Part shown: in pieces, positions 51,933-61,905 of the stretch
Layout of the letters: each line of letters starts with the position of its first letter
Numbering within the stretch: position 1 is the stretch's first letter
DNA from: Aphelocoma coerulescens
Lineage: Eukaryota; Chordata; Aves; Passeriformes; Corvidae
Assembly (NCBI RefSeq): GCF_041296385.1
Contig: NC_091013.1
Coordinates: forward strand, 6,710,001 to 6,774,000
DNA length: 64,000 nt
Reading direction: 5' to 3'
Notes under the pieces: generated by a model
What the model was told of the DNA's origin: nothing
Databases searched by the model: none
The model's input: the letters and a program-made list of their open reading frames with translations, nothing else
Position numbers and translations under genes: made by a program

Positions 51933-52365
51933 ACAGATAAGCCACATTTATGTCGTTTTGTTGCCTATTTTTCCTCCAGGAGCCAGTATCTCTTTGCAAG
52001 TTGTTTGAAGGGGTTGTCCATGTTTACATACCATGGCTATTTCTGTTTTATGTTCTTCCTTGGTATCTGCAAATGTTTTTGAGTGTAGTCAAGGCCACCA
52101 ATCCAGCCAGGTGTTTTTGCAATATAATTTCTTCAGTAGGAAGTATGGAAAGACCTTTGTCAGTTTCATTACTGTTCTTCTCACCAACACTTATGTGAAA
52201 ACCCAAGATAAATAAGCCAATGAAGCTAGGAAAAAAAAAAAAGCAGGAGGGTATGATGTTTTAATGGAAACATCTGCAGCTTTTTTTCAGAAAATCTCAA
52301 ATTTTTTAGATAGATAGGTCTACAATATTGTATCTTTTTTTTTCTTTCTTTCTTTTATTTTTTTT

Positions 52366-52480
52366 CAGACAGGGACAGATAGAGCTTAAGTGGTTCACCC
52401 AGCACAGTGCAGCAGTTTCACTACAGGTCTGGGAACAGGACCGTGTTCTCCTACTCCTGGTCCATGAGTTGGTGACCAGA
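52366..52480 (-). mobile_element. Ancient MIR-like (CORE-SINE) relic, minus orientation
   Basis: The reverse complement reads through landmarks of the MIR family in order: CTGGTCACCAACTCATGG for the tRNA-like start, then ACGGTCCTGTTCCCAGACCT around the B box. CTGCACTGTGCTGGGTGAAC and CACTTAAGCTCTATCTG follow for the CORE region. Divergence is high, as expected for an element of early amniote age. The match was made by eye against the remembered consensus pattern. Confidence 0.55.
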
Positions 52481-53094
52481 ATGTTCTGTAGCCTCTCCCC
52501 AGGACTGCTATATTTTCTTCATTTTAATTTCATTCAGTCCTGCCACATTAGCTTGGGCCATCTGTTTTTGCTGCCAGTGCTTTTTGCCATTTCTTCCACG
52601 GCTGCCTTCTGCTTGGAACAATCTGCTTGGATGACAACTCAAAAACTGCATGTACTAGGACACACAGAGGGAGCTGATTGCATTCTCATGGTAACAAGGC
52701 AGAGAGCCAGAAAGGATAGATGAGTTATGATGTATGAGTGTGGCTTCCAGCCTGGCCTCTTGCTGAACTTTATTCAACACATCCTGTTGGTTCAAAAGGA
52801 TGATACAACCTGCTAGAATATAACTCATGTCCTACTAGAAATTCACATGTGGCAAAAGTAAGCACCTTGGTTTATTTAAATCTCAGTTTGTGTGCTGAAG
52901 TAAAAGGCAGAGATGATCTTAGGAAGTTGAGAGGTTGTGGGCTGGATTCCCTCCATGTGCACCCTTTCTAGTTCCCTTCATTCCCACAGCAGCTTTACAC
53001 ACTAGCTGCAGGGCTTGACAGTGATATTTTCCACTGTAGTTTTGAGAATTTATGACATCAGGACTAAAAAGAGATATTGCCTCCTCTATTTTTA

Positions 53095-53150
53095 CTGTTC
53101 CTTCACTTAGGTGTCTCAGCTTCAACAGTCGCAAGATGGAAATAAAATGT
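53095..53150 (+). mobile_element. Possible MIR-like 3' part, plus orientation
   Basis: TTCCTTCACTTAGGTGTCTC, AGCTTCAACAGTCGCAAGAT and GGAAATAAAATG follow the MIR order of CACTTAACC, CCTCAGTTTC, CATCTGTAAAATGG and AATAATA. The match is short and diverged. Confidence 0.35.
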
Positions 53151-53800
53151 ATTAAAAAATGGATGAGGAACCAATTTTTTGGGGTAGACTTCCCCATATT
53201 TTTAATTCTGGTTGCCACACACATCTGCACATTCTGTCTCTTCTTAGTCAGGCCATGTGTTCTTTCGGAGGTGAAACCTGTGACCTGACTGTGGGAACTT
53301 TGCTACTGTACTTTAAGATACTGAGAACTGGAAAGCAGAGAGATAGAATAAGTGTCAGGAAAACTTTTGAAATGTAGGGCAGTGCTAATAAAACTTCCTT
53401 TTTTGTTGTTGGAGTTACAAAAGATGAAATGTTGGGCAGGACAGCTTTCTGTTTACAAACAGTAAAGTCAGTAAGTTCTCTGCCTGGCTGGATGACAATC
53501 ACAGCAAGTGCTGGCTTATGCATCAGAATTCCTGAGCAGGTGGTGCAAAACTTGCTCAGCACATGTAAAATTGGACCACAAACTGTTTTAATAGGTGGCT
53601 TCTGTTCCATTTAATGATTATTGGGTTTTGAGGGTTTTAATTCTGTGGGATATGCCCAGCCCTTGCCCTGGAGGGATCTCTGCTGAGACAAGAGATTTTG
53701 CAATCGCCCAGCAGGACTCCCTGAAAGGGGCAGCCGCTTCTTGGGTCATGGCGAGGAAAAGTGGACCCACAATCCTTTGAGAGACACTATGCAGATCTTT

Positions 53801-53905
53801 CTGTAACCCATTGGTCCGTCCCAGACCCTCTGTAACCCATTGGTCCGTCCCAGACCCTCTGTAACCCATTGGTCTGTCCCAGACCCTCTGTAACCCATTG
53901 GTCCC
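53801..53905 (+). repeat. 29-bp tandem repeat in the U3 part of the LTR
   Basis: CTGTAACCCATTGGTC starts at 53801, 53830, 53859 and 53888, an exact 29-bp period, with the fourth copy partial. Each copy contains ATTGG, an inverted CCAAT box, 30-120 bp upstream of the TATA box. This is the usual position of LTR enhancer and NF-Y elements. Confidence 0.95.
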
Positions 53906-53925
53906 CTGCTGATCCCCTGTATCCC

Positions 53926-53932
53926 TATAAAA
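53926..53932 (+). promoter_or_regulatory. TATA box of the LTR
   Basis: TATAAAA preceded by CCC lies downstream of the CCAAT repeats. Transcription would begin roughly 25-30 bp on, near 53955, heading toward MAOB exon 2. Confidence 0.6.
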
Positions 53933-54000
53933 GAAAGCCCCTTCGCCGGAGGGAGAGAGAGCTCGTCCCTGGATTTTCCCCTTCGCCGGAGGGAACCAAC

Positions 54001-54006
54001 AATAAA
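54001..54006 (+). terminator. LTR polyadenylation signal AATAAA
   Basis: AATAAAGC lies about 75 bp after the TATA box, in the place of an LTR polyadenylation signal. If active in the sense direction it could also end MAOB pre-mRNA inside intron 1. Confidence 0.5.
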
Positions 54007-54417
54007 GCTACCTCTGTGCGGAACTAGCCACACGGGCCTCTCGTCTCTCTCTGGTCTGGTTTGGCCTGGAGGATGCCCTGCAGAGCTGAGCTGGAATCAC
54101 GAGCTGACAATCACTAAAGAGCTGATAGCCTCTGCAAGGGCCCTCCTTTGCCAGCAGCTGAGAGGAAGACACTGGGCCTCAGGAAGGCGATCCCTTTCGG
54201 GACCATCTCTCCGGACCAGTCACCTCTTCCTGGGTCAGAGCCACGGACCCCCCACACCAGCTGAAATATAATTCCACCACCTCACCACTCTGGCATAGTG
54301 TTTGATAAAATCAGGATTTGGATGGACAGCTATGAGAATATTTACATATCAAGTCACAAAAGCTGTGCAGTGCACATACAGAAGTATTCTTTAACTGATT
54401 TTCTTTTTATCTTTTAG

Positions 54418-54512
54418 GTCTCTCAGCAGCCAAGCTACTGACTGAGTCAGGCTTGAATGTGGTGTTGCTGGAAGCCAATGACAGGGTTGGTGGAAGAACT
54501 TTCACTGTGAGG
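54418..54512 (+). CDS. MAOB: MAOB exon 2, residues 16-47
   Basis: The exon follows TTTTAG at 54416-54417, is 95 nt long, and is flanked by donor GTAATT at 54513. Length and phase (1 in, 0 out) match exon 2 of vertebrate MAO genes. It encodes the helix and second strand of the FAD-binding fold: the last Gly of the GGGISG turn, [19 protein letters not shown] with Glu34, which binds the FAD ribose, and the DRVGGRT segment with Arg42. SGLNVV is MAO-B-like. Residue 36 is Asn (AAT) where human MAO-A and MAO-B have Arg, giving E-A-N-D-R instead of the common E-A-R-D-R. Confidence 0.96.
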
Positions 54513-55381
54513 GTAATTATCCCTAAACCCATTTGTATACTACATATTCAGACTTACAGTACATGCCATACATATGGGGGAAAATGTCTAGAGTACCAGG
54601 AGGTGGGAAGTTTCCGGATATTTTACCAGGAGGGGAAGGGAAAGACTGGCATGATGGTGGGGACAGAATATTTCTGTGTGATATGCAGGCTCTGGAGTCA
54701 TCCATCTGGGAAGGAGAATGCGATGAGCTAAGTTTCAAAATCATTTCCTGGGGAAAGACACTGTAGAAATGCCTGTGGAAAAAACACCCATGAGGCCAAC
54801 CATGTTGTGAAGAGCCTTGAGCTGAACTGGAACATGGCCCATACCGAGTGGTGTAAGGCAGAGGAGTGTCAGGGGTGGTTGACAACTAGAATTACCACAT
54901 CTCCCTTCACTCCTTTCCCTTCTGCTCCGTCTTGACTTGGGACACCCCCTCATACTCTGCCCATTAGAGAATCTTGCCCATGTTGCTTCCTAGGACAGTG
55001 TGATTTAAACTGGTCATTGGTGAGATGCCTGACTGAGCAAGAGCAGCCCAGATGTCTCTGTCTCTGTCCTCTCCCTGCCTGTCAGGCTCTTTCCTCTTGT
55101 TCTTGTTAAGGCTGTAATGTAACAATGGGCCAGCTGTTCTGGTTATGAACTCCAGATTATAACCAGCATGCTGGTTTTGAGCTCTGTAATCACCACACCA
55201 CAACTCTACCAAAGAATTTGTTTTCCATGGGGAGAAGAATCTCAGCCAAAATGCTCTGGGAGTGTTTAATTTAATTTCATTCCTCTGGATTGCTCTTTTG
55301 TGTGCTATTTACAAAGAGCTTATCTCTTTTGGTTTTGGTTTTTTTTTCCTTCCCTTTTGTGTGTTGTGTGTGATAAACCAG
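54513..55381 (+). other. MAOB: MAOB intron 2
   Basis: This short 869-bp phase 0 intron runs from GTAATT to a T-rich acceptor with GATAAACCAG ending at 55381. It contains overlapping small palindromes (55139-55176). No other gene feature was recognised. Confidence 0.93.
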
Positions 55382-55519
55382 AACAAGCAAGTTAAATATG
55401 TGGACCTTGGAGGGGCTTACGTGGGGCCAACACAGAATCGTCTCCTGCGGCTCTCGAAAGAGTTGGGAATAGAGACATACAAAGTGAATGAAGTTGAGCA
55501 CCTGATACACCATGTCAAG
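55382..55519 (+). CDS. MAOB: MAOB exon 3, residues 48-93
   Basis: This 138-nt exon (46 codons, phase 0 at both ends) has the length of MAO exon 3. It encodes [20 protein letters not shown], which contains the conserved GG-Y-VGPTQ-R signature of monoamine oxidases next to the FAD, then [20 protein letters not shown] and LIHHVK. KYVDLGG and NEVE-LIHHVK match MAO-B better than MAO-A (DYVDVGG, NVSERLVQYVK), while AYVG and LSKELGIE are MAO-A-like, as expected for a bird orthologue. Donor GTAAGA follows at 55520. The catalytic core, the covalent flavin cysteine and the C-terminal membrane anchor lie beyond the window. Confidence 0.97.
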
Positions 55520-57232
55520 GTAAGAGATGCTCTCAAGCTGCTGTTCTAAACAGGCAAGTTGTACTGATATCCTTTCTCATTGTTTTCCACTCTTGCTGCA
55601 GTGGAGAATACCTGAGTGTGCAGCATCTGAGTTTGTTGGTTAAAAAAATAAGTGTGCTGGTAATGAAATCACCAACAAATTACTATGCTAGTACAAATTA
55701 TGACATGCACACATATTTATGTGTGTACGCTGTAGGTGCATCCTGCCAGCTGATGCCTTGGTTCAGGTCTCACCTCTTAGCTGGAAGCTCTCGAAAGTCT
55801 TCCTTGTTTATGAATAGTGCACCTGTGACTCTTCTGTGCAGGTCAGCTCTGATATGCACTGAAAATCCCTTTCAGAATTCCTGGCTGTATCTCCAAGCAG
55901 GCTGAAAGTTTCTCAGGATGGGCTTCCTAAACCAGTGACAATTATTGTGCCAACAGAAAGAAACATGAAAGGTTATGTCTGGTTTTGCTGATGGGGAAAC
56001 TCAACATGCAGAGTAGCAAAATAGTATCTGCAAAAGGCTCTGGGAATCAGACAGTCTTGTGGAGGCAGATCTAAGTGATCTATTCATGGTCTGAAATAGA
56101 ACAGCTATGGTAAAGCTGTTAAAAAGCCACTTATTCTCAGCAGTCATTCTCCAAAAGAGCCTCCTTTCTCCTTCCCTGATATAGACCAGCGTTGCAATCC
56201 CACAGAAAGGAAACCTTCCTTGTTAGACCCAAGGAAGTTAACTCTAGGTTTCATTATATGCTTAGGAAAAGCCATTGTGCAGTGACCAGCAAAATATTTG
56301 TAGTTGGTGTTTGATCAAAGGTTTAAGAAGGCACTGACAGATTTAAAAACAGCAATAGAGAATGGATGTCCTGTCATGTTTTCCATTATTTTTTCTGCTC
56401 AATTGTTATAAAAGAGTGTTCTCAAAATGATTTGCTATGGTGATTGCCTGTAATTACCATTTCTGCAGTAGAACTAGTGGATACATCCACACTGCTCTGT
56501 TTTATGTGCCTCTGGCATCATCCTCAAAGCCAAGTTTTTTGTTTGTTCACAGTATTTAGCCTTCAAATCTCCCCAACAGTGATAGGAGGTCATGCCACGA
56601 GAGGAAACCCTTGACATGGCCAGTCAGGATGCCCAGCTTTTCAGGGCAGCCTGTTGTCCTAGCATGGTGGCTATCCAAAATACTGCCAGAAGTCTCTGTT
56701 TCTTGGGGTTGTTCACAGTCAAGTGTTGAAAGTCTCCAAGAAGAGAGATCCCAGCTGCTGGCTGAGTGCTCCCAAGCTATGCTAAGAGCCTAGAGGTTGT
56801 ATGGAAACAGTTTGTAGGCTCAACTGCCTATAGAAGTTCCTGAAGAGAAGAAGGGGAGAATTGTGTGCCAGAACTCCCTGGTAGCCAAGCAAGAGGTAAA
56901 GAGAGGAGATAATTCCACAGTCAGTAGGACATACTTTGCATCTCCTGATTTAATTCATTTTTAAATCCTTTATTTCCTTTTTCCTTCTGTGCTTATACAG
57001 CTGTGGGAAAGTATTAACATAGTTGAAGAATTACAGTTAAATAATTTGCACGTGAGCACTATATAATAAACATATGCACTGTCTTGTGGCCAAATCTTCA
57101 GCATTCCATCACAATGAAATGTGTACCTTCAACACATTCCTCACAGGTTCCTGAGCCATGTGGCTTGTCCATGGTTTCCCTGAAAATGGACAATGCTCCT
57201 GTACTCCTTGAAATCTAAGCAGTGCTCCCAAG

Positions 57233-57286
57233 CATTCCAAAGTACCAAAGGGCTGTGTACATTCCAAAGCACCCAAAGGGCTCTGT
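57233..57286. repeat. 27-bp imperfect tandem duplication with CATTCCA motifs
   Basis: CATTCCAAAGTACCAAAGGG begins at 57233 and CATTCCAAAGCACCCAAAGG at 57260. Both units start with CATTCCA, a TEAD (M-CAT) type motif. Confidence 0.75.
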
Positions 57287-60200
57287 CCCCTGTGTGGATT
57301 TGAATTCACATGCTGGCCCAAGCTTTGTGACCGTGGCCAAATGTAATTAAATTCTGGACCACAGAATTATCTGAGCCCAGAGAGGCAATGAAACCTAAAG
57401 GTTTTAATTCTTCTCTTGCTACACAATCAGGCATCACAGTGTGCCTTGTAAAATCAGCCGCTGTTTTTACTTATACCCAAAGGCAAAATCAAGCCTTTCA
57501 TAGTTAATTAAATTCATTTTAGAGGCTTTTTAATACAAGTAATATATGCAGCTTCTTTGTACTACAAAATGAAAAGAATGCATTTTGTTGATCTCTGGGT
57601 GGGTCTCTGCTAATTAGGCTTTACCAACTTGATTGGGTTGTGTGGTTTTTTTTCTCCTTTAATCTTTTTTAATGTCAGGTTCTATTGTGAGATTATTTTT
57701 GGTCTTGCTTATATTGCATGTGATATCTTCAGAGAAACTCAAAATTATGTTTCTTGTCCTACATTTTTTTTTCTTTTCCCTCCACTTGTTAAGCAGCCTT
57801 TTTCATGGTCTTTGAAAAGAGATTAGTATGTCCTTTTCATTTTTGTAAATACTGGTTCATCAGCCTTAGTGAGAAAATTAGTATAGCTCTGTAAGTAGTA
57901 TTTGGTAGGCAAATTGCTGCCTGAACACCATTGATTTTTCAATAGCCTAACTGAAATTAGGTTCATAAATCCAGATTTAAGAAGCAAAAGCAGAAATGTA
58001 TGAGAAATCATCTCCTAACAGTTCTCCCACTGGACTGGTAGGCAGATGTAAAATCTGTAAAAATGCTTCTTAAAATGAGCTAACTTCTCCTTAGCTGCCC
58101 AAGAGAGGATTCAGGGTCCTACCTTAGATATGCAGATTTACAACTTTTGACTAGTGGTGTTTATTTTCCTCACCAGAATGACAGCTTTTGTCTTTTAAAA
58201 AAGTAAAGCTAAGTGCATATAGTCCAGGCAATTTTTACCTTCACCATGTAACAGTCCCTAGAAAGAAGTGCTGAAATATGAAAACATGCCAACTATTGTG
58301 AGAGTTTAATTAACGAATTTTCCCTGTTAATTCAATCTGTACTTCACTTCTGTGCAGTTTCCTTAGCCACACAAACTTTCTTTTTTAAACTTTCATTTTA
58401 AAACACAAATTTACCATATTTTCAGTCATAAGGTGGGTTCCTTGTCCAGGATAGCTGTGGAACTGGTTTGCTCTGCTATCCTGAATCTCTGTGAGGAAAC
58501 ACTTCTTTATATGAATGGTTTGCCCAGTTAATCTTTTTAGAACTTGATTCCTTTATATACTGTGGGGATGACCTACTCTTTGTCCAGCTGTGGTGCCCAC
58601 TGAACATCCTCTGGTCCCATTTTCTATCAGATCTCTTTATGGGATAATGCCATGAGGCTTCCTGGAAATTCCTTACTATAAAAAATGGTGGTAACACTTG
58701 TTCCTTCTAATCTCTGGGTTGTCTCAGTGCAGGCTGTGGATAGTGCTAACAGCTGGCTGAGGTAGCTGGCTATTTTCACAGCCTGTTGCACCTGAAACTT
58801 CCTCATGTGGTTATAATTGAGTTGTTTCTTTAGCACCAAAAGGCCCCATGGGCATGGTGCCCATACTGGGGGGTCTTTCAGGTTAAGATGTTGGGGGAAA
58901 CATGAAGCATCTCTTCCCTAGTGACTGGATAAGCTCTTGACAGCCACTTGCCACTACATCATTACCTCAGTGAAGTTCCCTGTGTGAAGATGGAGTTCCC
59001 TCCTGCTCATCTCTCTGCCAGCAGCACTGGCTGGGGGTGTCTGAGTGTGTGCCATGCCCACCTGAAGTTTGGCACCGCTTTCAAACAAGGATAAGTAATT
59101 GACAGCTCTGGGGAGAGTGATAATGGGAACCCTGCCTGCAGCACCTCATGAAGGTGAATATTTAATCCTATGCACACAGTGCTTTTAACGAGGACCCCAA
59201 ATCTGCACTGATTTTGCCAGGTTGCATACTGATCTACAGCAGACTTGCAGAACAAAATTTTACAGCCCTCTTGGGTGTCATTCATTTTCATCACTATTGT
59301 GCTTATTAAAATGCAGTTTGCAGTGGTATTGTTCATGAATTAGAAATACGATGGTCGTGTTGTATTGGGATTTAATTAGCAGCTGGATAAGTGACTGCTG
59401 TATCTGAAGTTACAGAGTGGTGTTTCTTCTGTGATATCCATGATATATGCAGTGAAGCTAAGAAATATGATTTATTTAAGCTTTTCACCTGCAAGTAAGT
59501 CTAAGGGCAGTGTCTCCTGGCATAGTCTGTAGTATCGAGCATAACTGCTTAAATGGATTTTTGAATGACTAGATAAAAGTGCTTTCATTGTTCTTTGTAT
59601 ATCTCAATTAGAGTGCAGTCAGAGAATGAAAAGACTGTGAGACTCTCAGTAGCCCTCAGTTGAAGTGAGGTGAAATAGCCTCATGTCTTTTCTCCCCTTT
59701 TCGCTGACAATTTGTGAACAAGAACTTGGGGAACTGAGGATTCATCTGAATCTTGAAGAAGCTGGGTGTCTGGTGTCTTGAAAGGGAAGCCAAGTAAATT
59801 CAAAGACACTTAAATTGCTACAGGGCCTCGATAGTTTCACTGTCATTACTGGAACAGAGATCTGTGTTATTTTAACTCTTTACTGGAGATGAGGATGCAG
59901 ACATTCCTGCCACAAGATGCTGTATCATTATCACACTCACTTGTAGCTTCAAAGAGAGTCTGAGGTTGACCAGGCTGAAGTTGGTGAAAGCGTCTTCCAG
60001 ACCCCCAGAAGGGATATCCTTCAGTTTGTGAATGAAGAACAGCTTTTGGCAGGAGTATAGGAAAAGCTGGACTTGTTTGGTCTCACTGGACCTGCCCTAT
60101 AAATAGAGGGGCATCTTCCCTTTTTTCCATGCTAACCAGCCAGCAGTATTTGCAAGAAGAAATTTCCTAATTAGGGCTTTTTAAATTAAAATGTGGATAT

Positions 60201-61799
60201 TTGTATTACAGCAGCTTAAAAGAAGCAATTATGGATATCAAATCCATAAAAGTGATCTCTGTCAAGGGGGGCTGTAAATCAAGGTCTTGCAAAGGGTGTT
60301 GATTGATCAGGAAGACTGATTGGAAGGCTGGAAGCTGTGGCCTAATGGTAGCATGAGGATAAAAGTAGTAAGAAAAATGAACTATAGATAAAGTATGCAT
60401 TTCTTAATTAAATTTGAGGGGAAAAAAAATCTTCCTGAGTCTTAGCTTTCCCAGACTCCATGGTCTGTTCCTGAGGAGACAAGGAAAAGGAGTTGTGCTC
60501 CCACCTGGATTATTTAATTGAGGCTGCTGGGAGAAAAGCTTCAATTGCATCTGATTGTAGAACTGATTTTTGATTCCCTTGAGAAGCTGATTAATGTCTA
60601 TGGGAAAACAGAATTAGAGAAATGTGTATTCAATACAGGAACAACTGACTGAGCATACTGGGTTTCACATATCTGTAAAATTTTATGTACGTTTTCATAT
60701 TTTTAGTGACCCCAAAGTCATGTTCTACTTAAACCCAGTGTTCTAGTTGTGGGACAGTGCCTACTCAGTTATACTGTGGGCAGATGCTCTTTTAAAGGCT
60801 TTCTTCCAAATGAAGCTCCACTTTTGTTTTCACTTATTTATGCCCCATTTATCTGCTTTTTAGAAGGGAAGGAAGATTTTTCTTAAGACTTGCTCTAGAA
60901 ATACTGACAAGTTTTCAACTGATTTTATCCACTTCGTTGACTGGTTTAATTCAGGTGTTGAAAGCCACATGCAGGGCCAGTATCAGAGTATTTAGAAACA
61001 GAGCCCCTATGAATCTGTGCTTCATAAGATACCTTAAGGCTTTTTCTAAAGGTGTTTTTTGGTGTCTGAAAACAAAAAAATCTCATTCTAGCAGGAAGGA
61101 CGCTTGGTTAATTATTTTCACAGCTGATTGGAACAAATAGTTATATAGCTTTTAAATTCGGAGCAGATTCTCAAGATCCTCAATTTTACTTTCTAAATCA
61201 CTTCAGTAGTGTTTCTCTCATTCTCCTTTTTTTTCAAGCATGACAAGTATTTAACAGATTGCATGACCAGTGTGGCAGAGTGAAGATGGACTTTATTTCC
61301 ATAATACAACAGAAACAAGTTGTTCCAAATTCGCTCCTTTCCTTATCAGAATGCACATTTCAAGCCACCATGTCTGGCTGTGCAACACTCAAAAGGGAGT
61401 TAGTTTTCGTAATGAAATTCCCAAGATGTGTTGGCATCCACAGCTGATGAAATCAAATTAAATATTGAAAGATATTTGGAGGACATTTTGGCAGGTCTTA
61501 ATGTTGTAGCTTTGCACCATCAGTTATGCTTTTTTTTTTTTCATTTATATTTTCTAACCTATAGATCTTCTTACCTTCAGACTATCTCTCAGTATAGTAA
61601 CCAGTTGAGTGTTTGAGATACTGAACAGTTTTGCAATGAAGGGAGTTTCAATGAAGCTTAGCACTGTTACAGTTTCGAAGTAGGTTGTATAATCTCTCAT
61701 TTTGGTCCAGCTACTTGCCATTTTTTAATTGAGAATTGTGATTATACAAGAGGCTTAGTCTCAAAAATGTCTTATTAGATGTTATAAATTAAAAACACA

Positions 61800-61905
61800 A
61801 AAACCTCTATCAACCAAACAAAAAACCTCCCAAAAACAATGAACAAACACACACACACCCCAAAAAATCCCAAAAAGCAACCACAAAAAAAAAAAAAAAA
61901 CCCAA
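61800..61905. repeat. AC-rich low-complexity tract with poly-A
   Basis: A stretch of CAAAAAACC-like words and a short CA run is followed by about 16 A at 61887-61902. It has no coding or element signature. Confidence 0.85.

Larger units (their letters stand above)
53644..54256 (+). mobile_element. Solo LTR of an endogenous retrovirus (about 613 bp), sense to MAOB
   Basis: The element starts TGTGGG (53644) and ends CCCACA (54256), a 6-bp terminal inverted repeat. In LTR order it has a U3-like part with four 29-bp-spaced repeats, a TATAAAA box (53926-53932), and AATAAA (54001-54006) about 75 bp further on. TAATTC occurs directly before it (53638-53643) and again 12 bp after CCCACA (54269-54274), so the true right border or target duplication is uncertain. 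No viral gene is present. It lies in MAOB intron 1, ending 161 bp before exon 2. Confidence 0.7.
35499..54417 (+). other. MAOB: MAOB intron 1
   Basis: This 18.9-kb phase 1 intron runs from GTGGGT at 35499 to a pyrimidine-rich TTTTTATCTTTTAG ending at 54417. It holds a T-rich low-complexity stretch (35661-35985), a CR1 (41745-42245), a solo LTR (43290-43922), a poly-T with a possible retroposed 3' end (44521 onward), ATT and ATCTCT microsatellites, an RFX-type X-box (49922-49935), a CR1 tip (49485-49548), two MIR-like relics and a second solo LTR just before exon 2. I found no additional coding exon. Confidence 0.9.

Noticed and set aside
51912..51937. Poly-T followed by AACAG as a hidden exon acceptor
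   Set aside because: No open frame with homology and no plausible donor follows. MAOB exons 1 and 2 join directly in phase without an intervening exon.
53618..54033. Minus-strand frames with repeated Gly-Leu-Gly-Arg-Thr-Asn-Gly
   Set aside because: They arise from the 29-bp LTR repeats on the non-sense strand. No viral protein similarity.
60097..60106. CTATAAATAG as a promoter TATA box
   Set aside because: It fits a MEF2 site as well as a TATA box, but no exon, CpG content or other promoter element is near, so no promoter is called.
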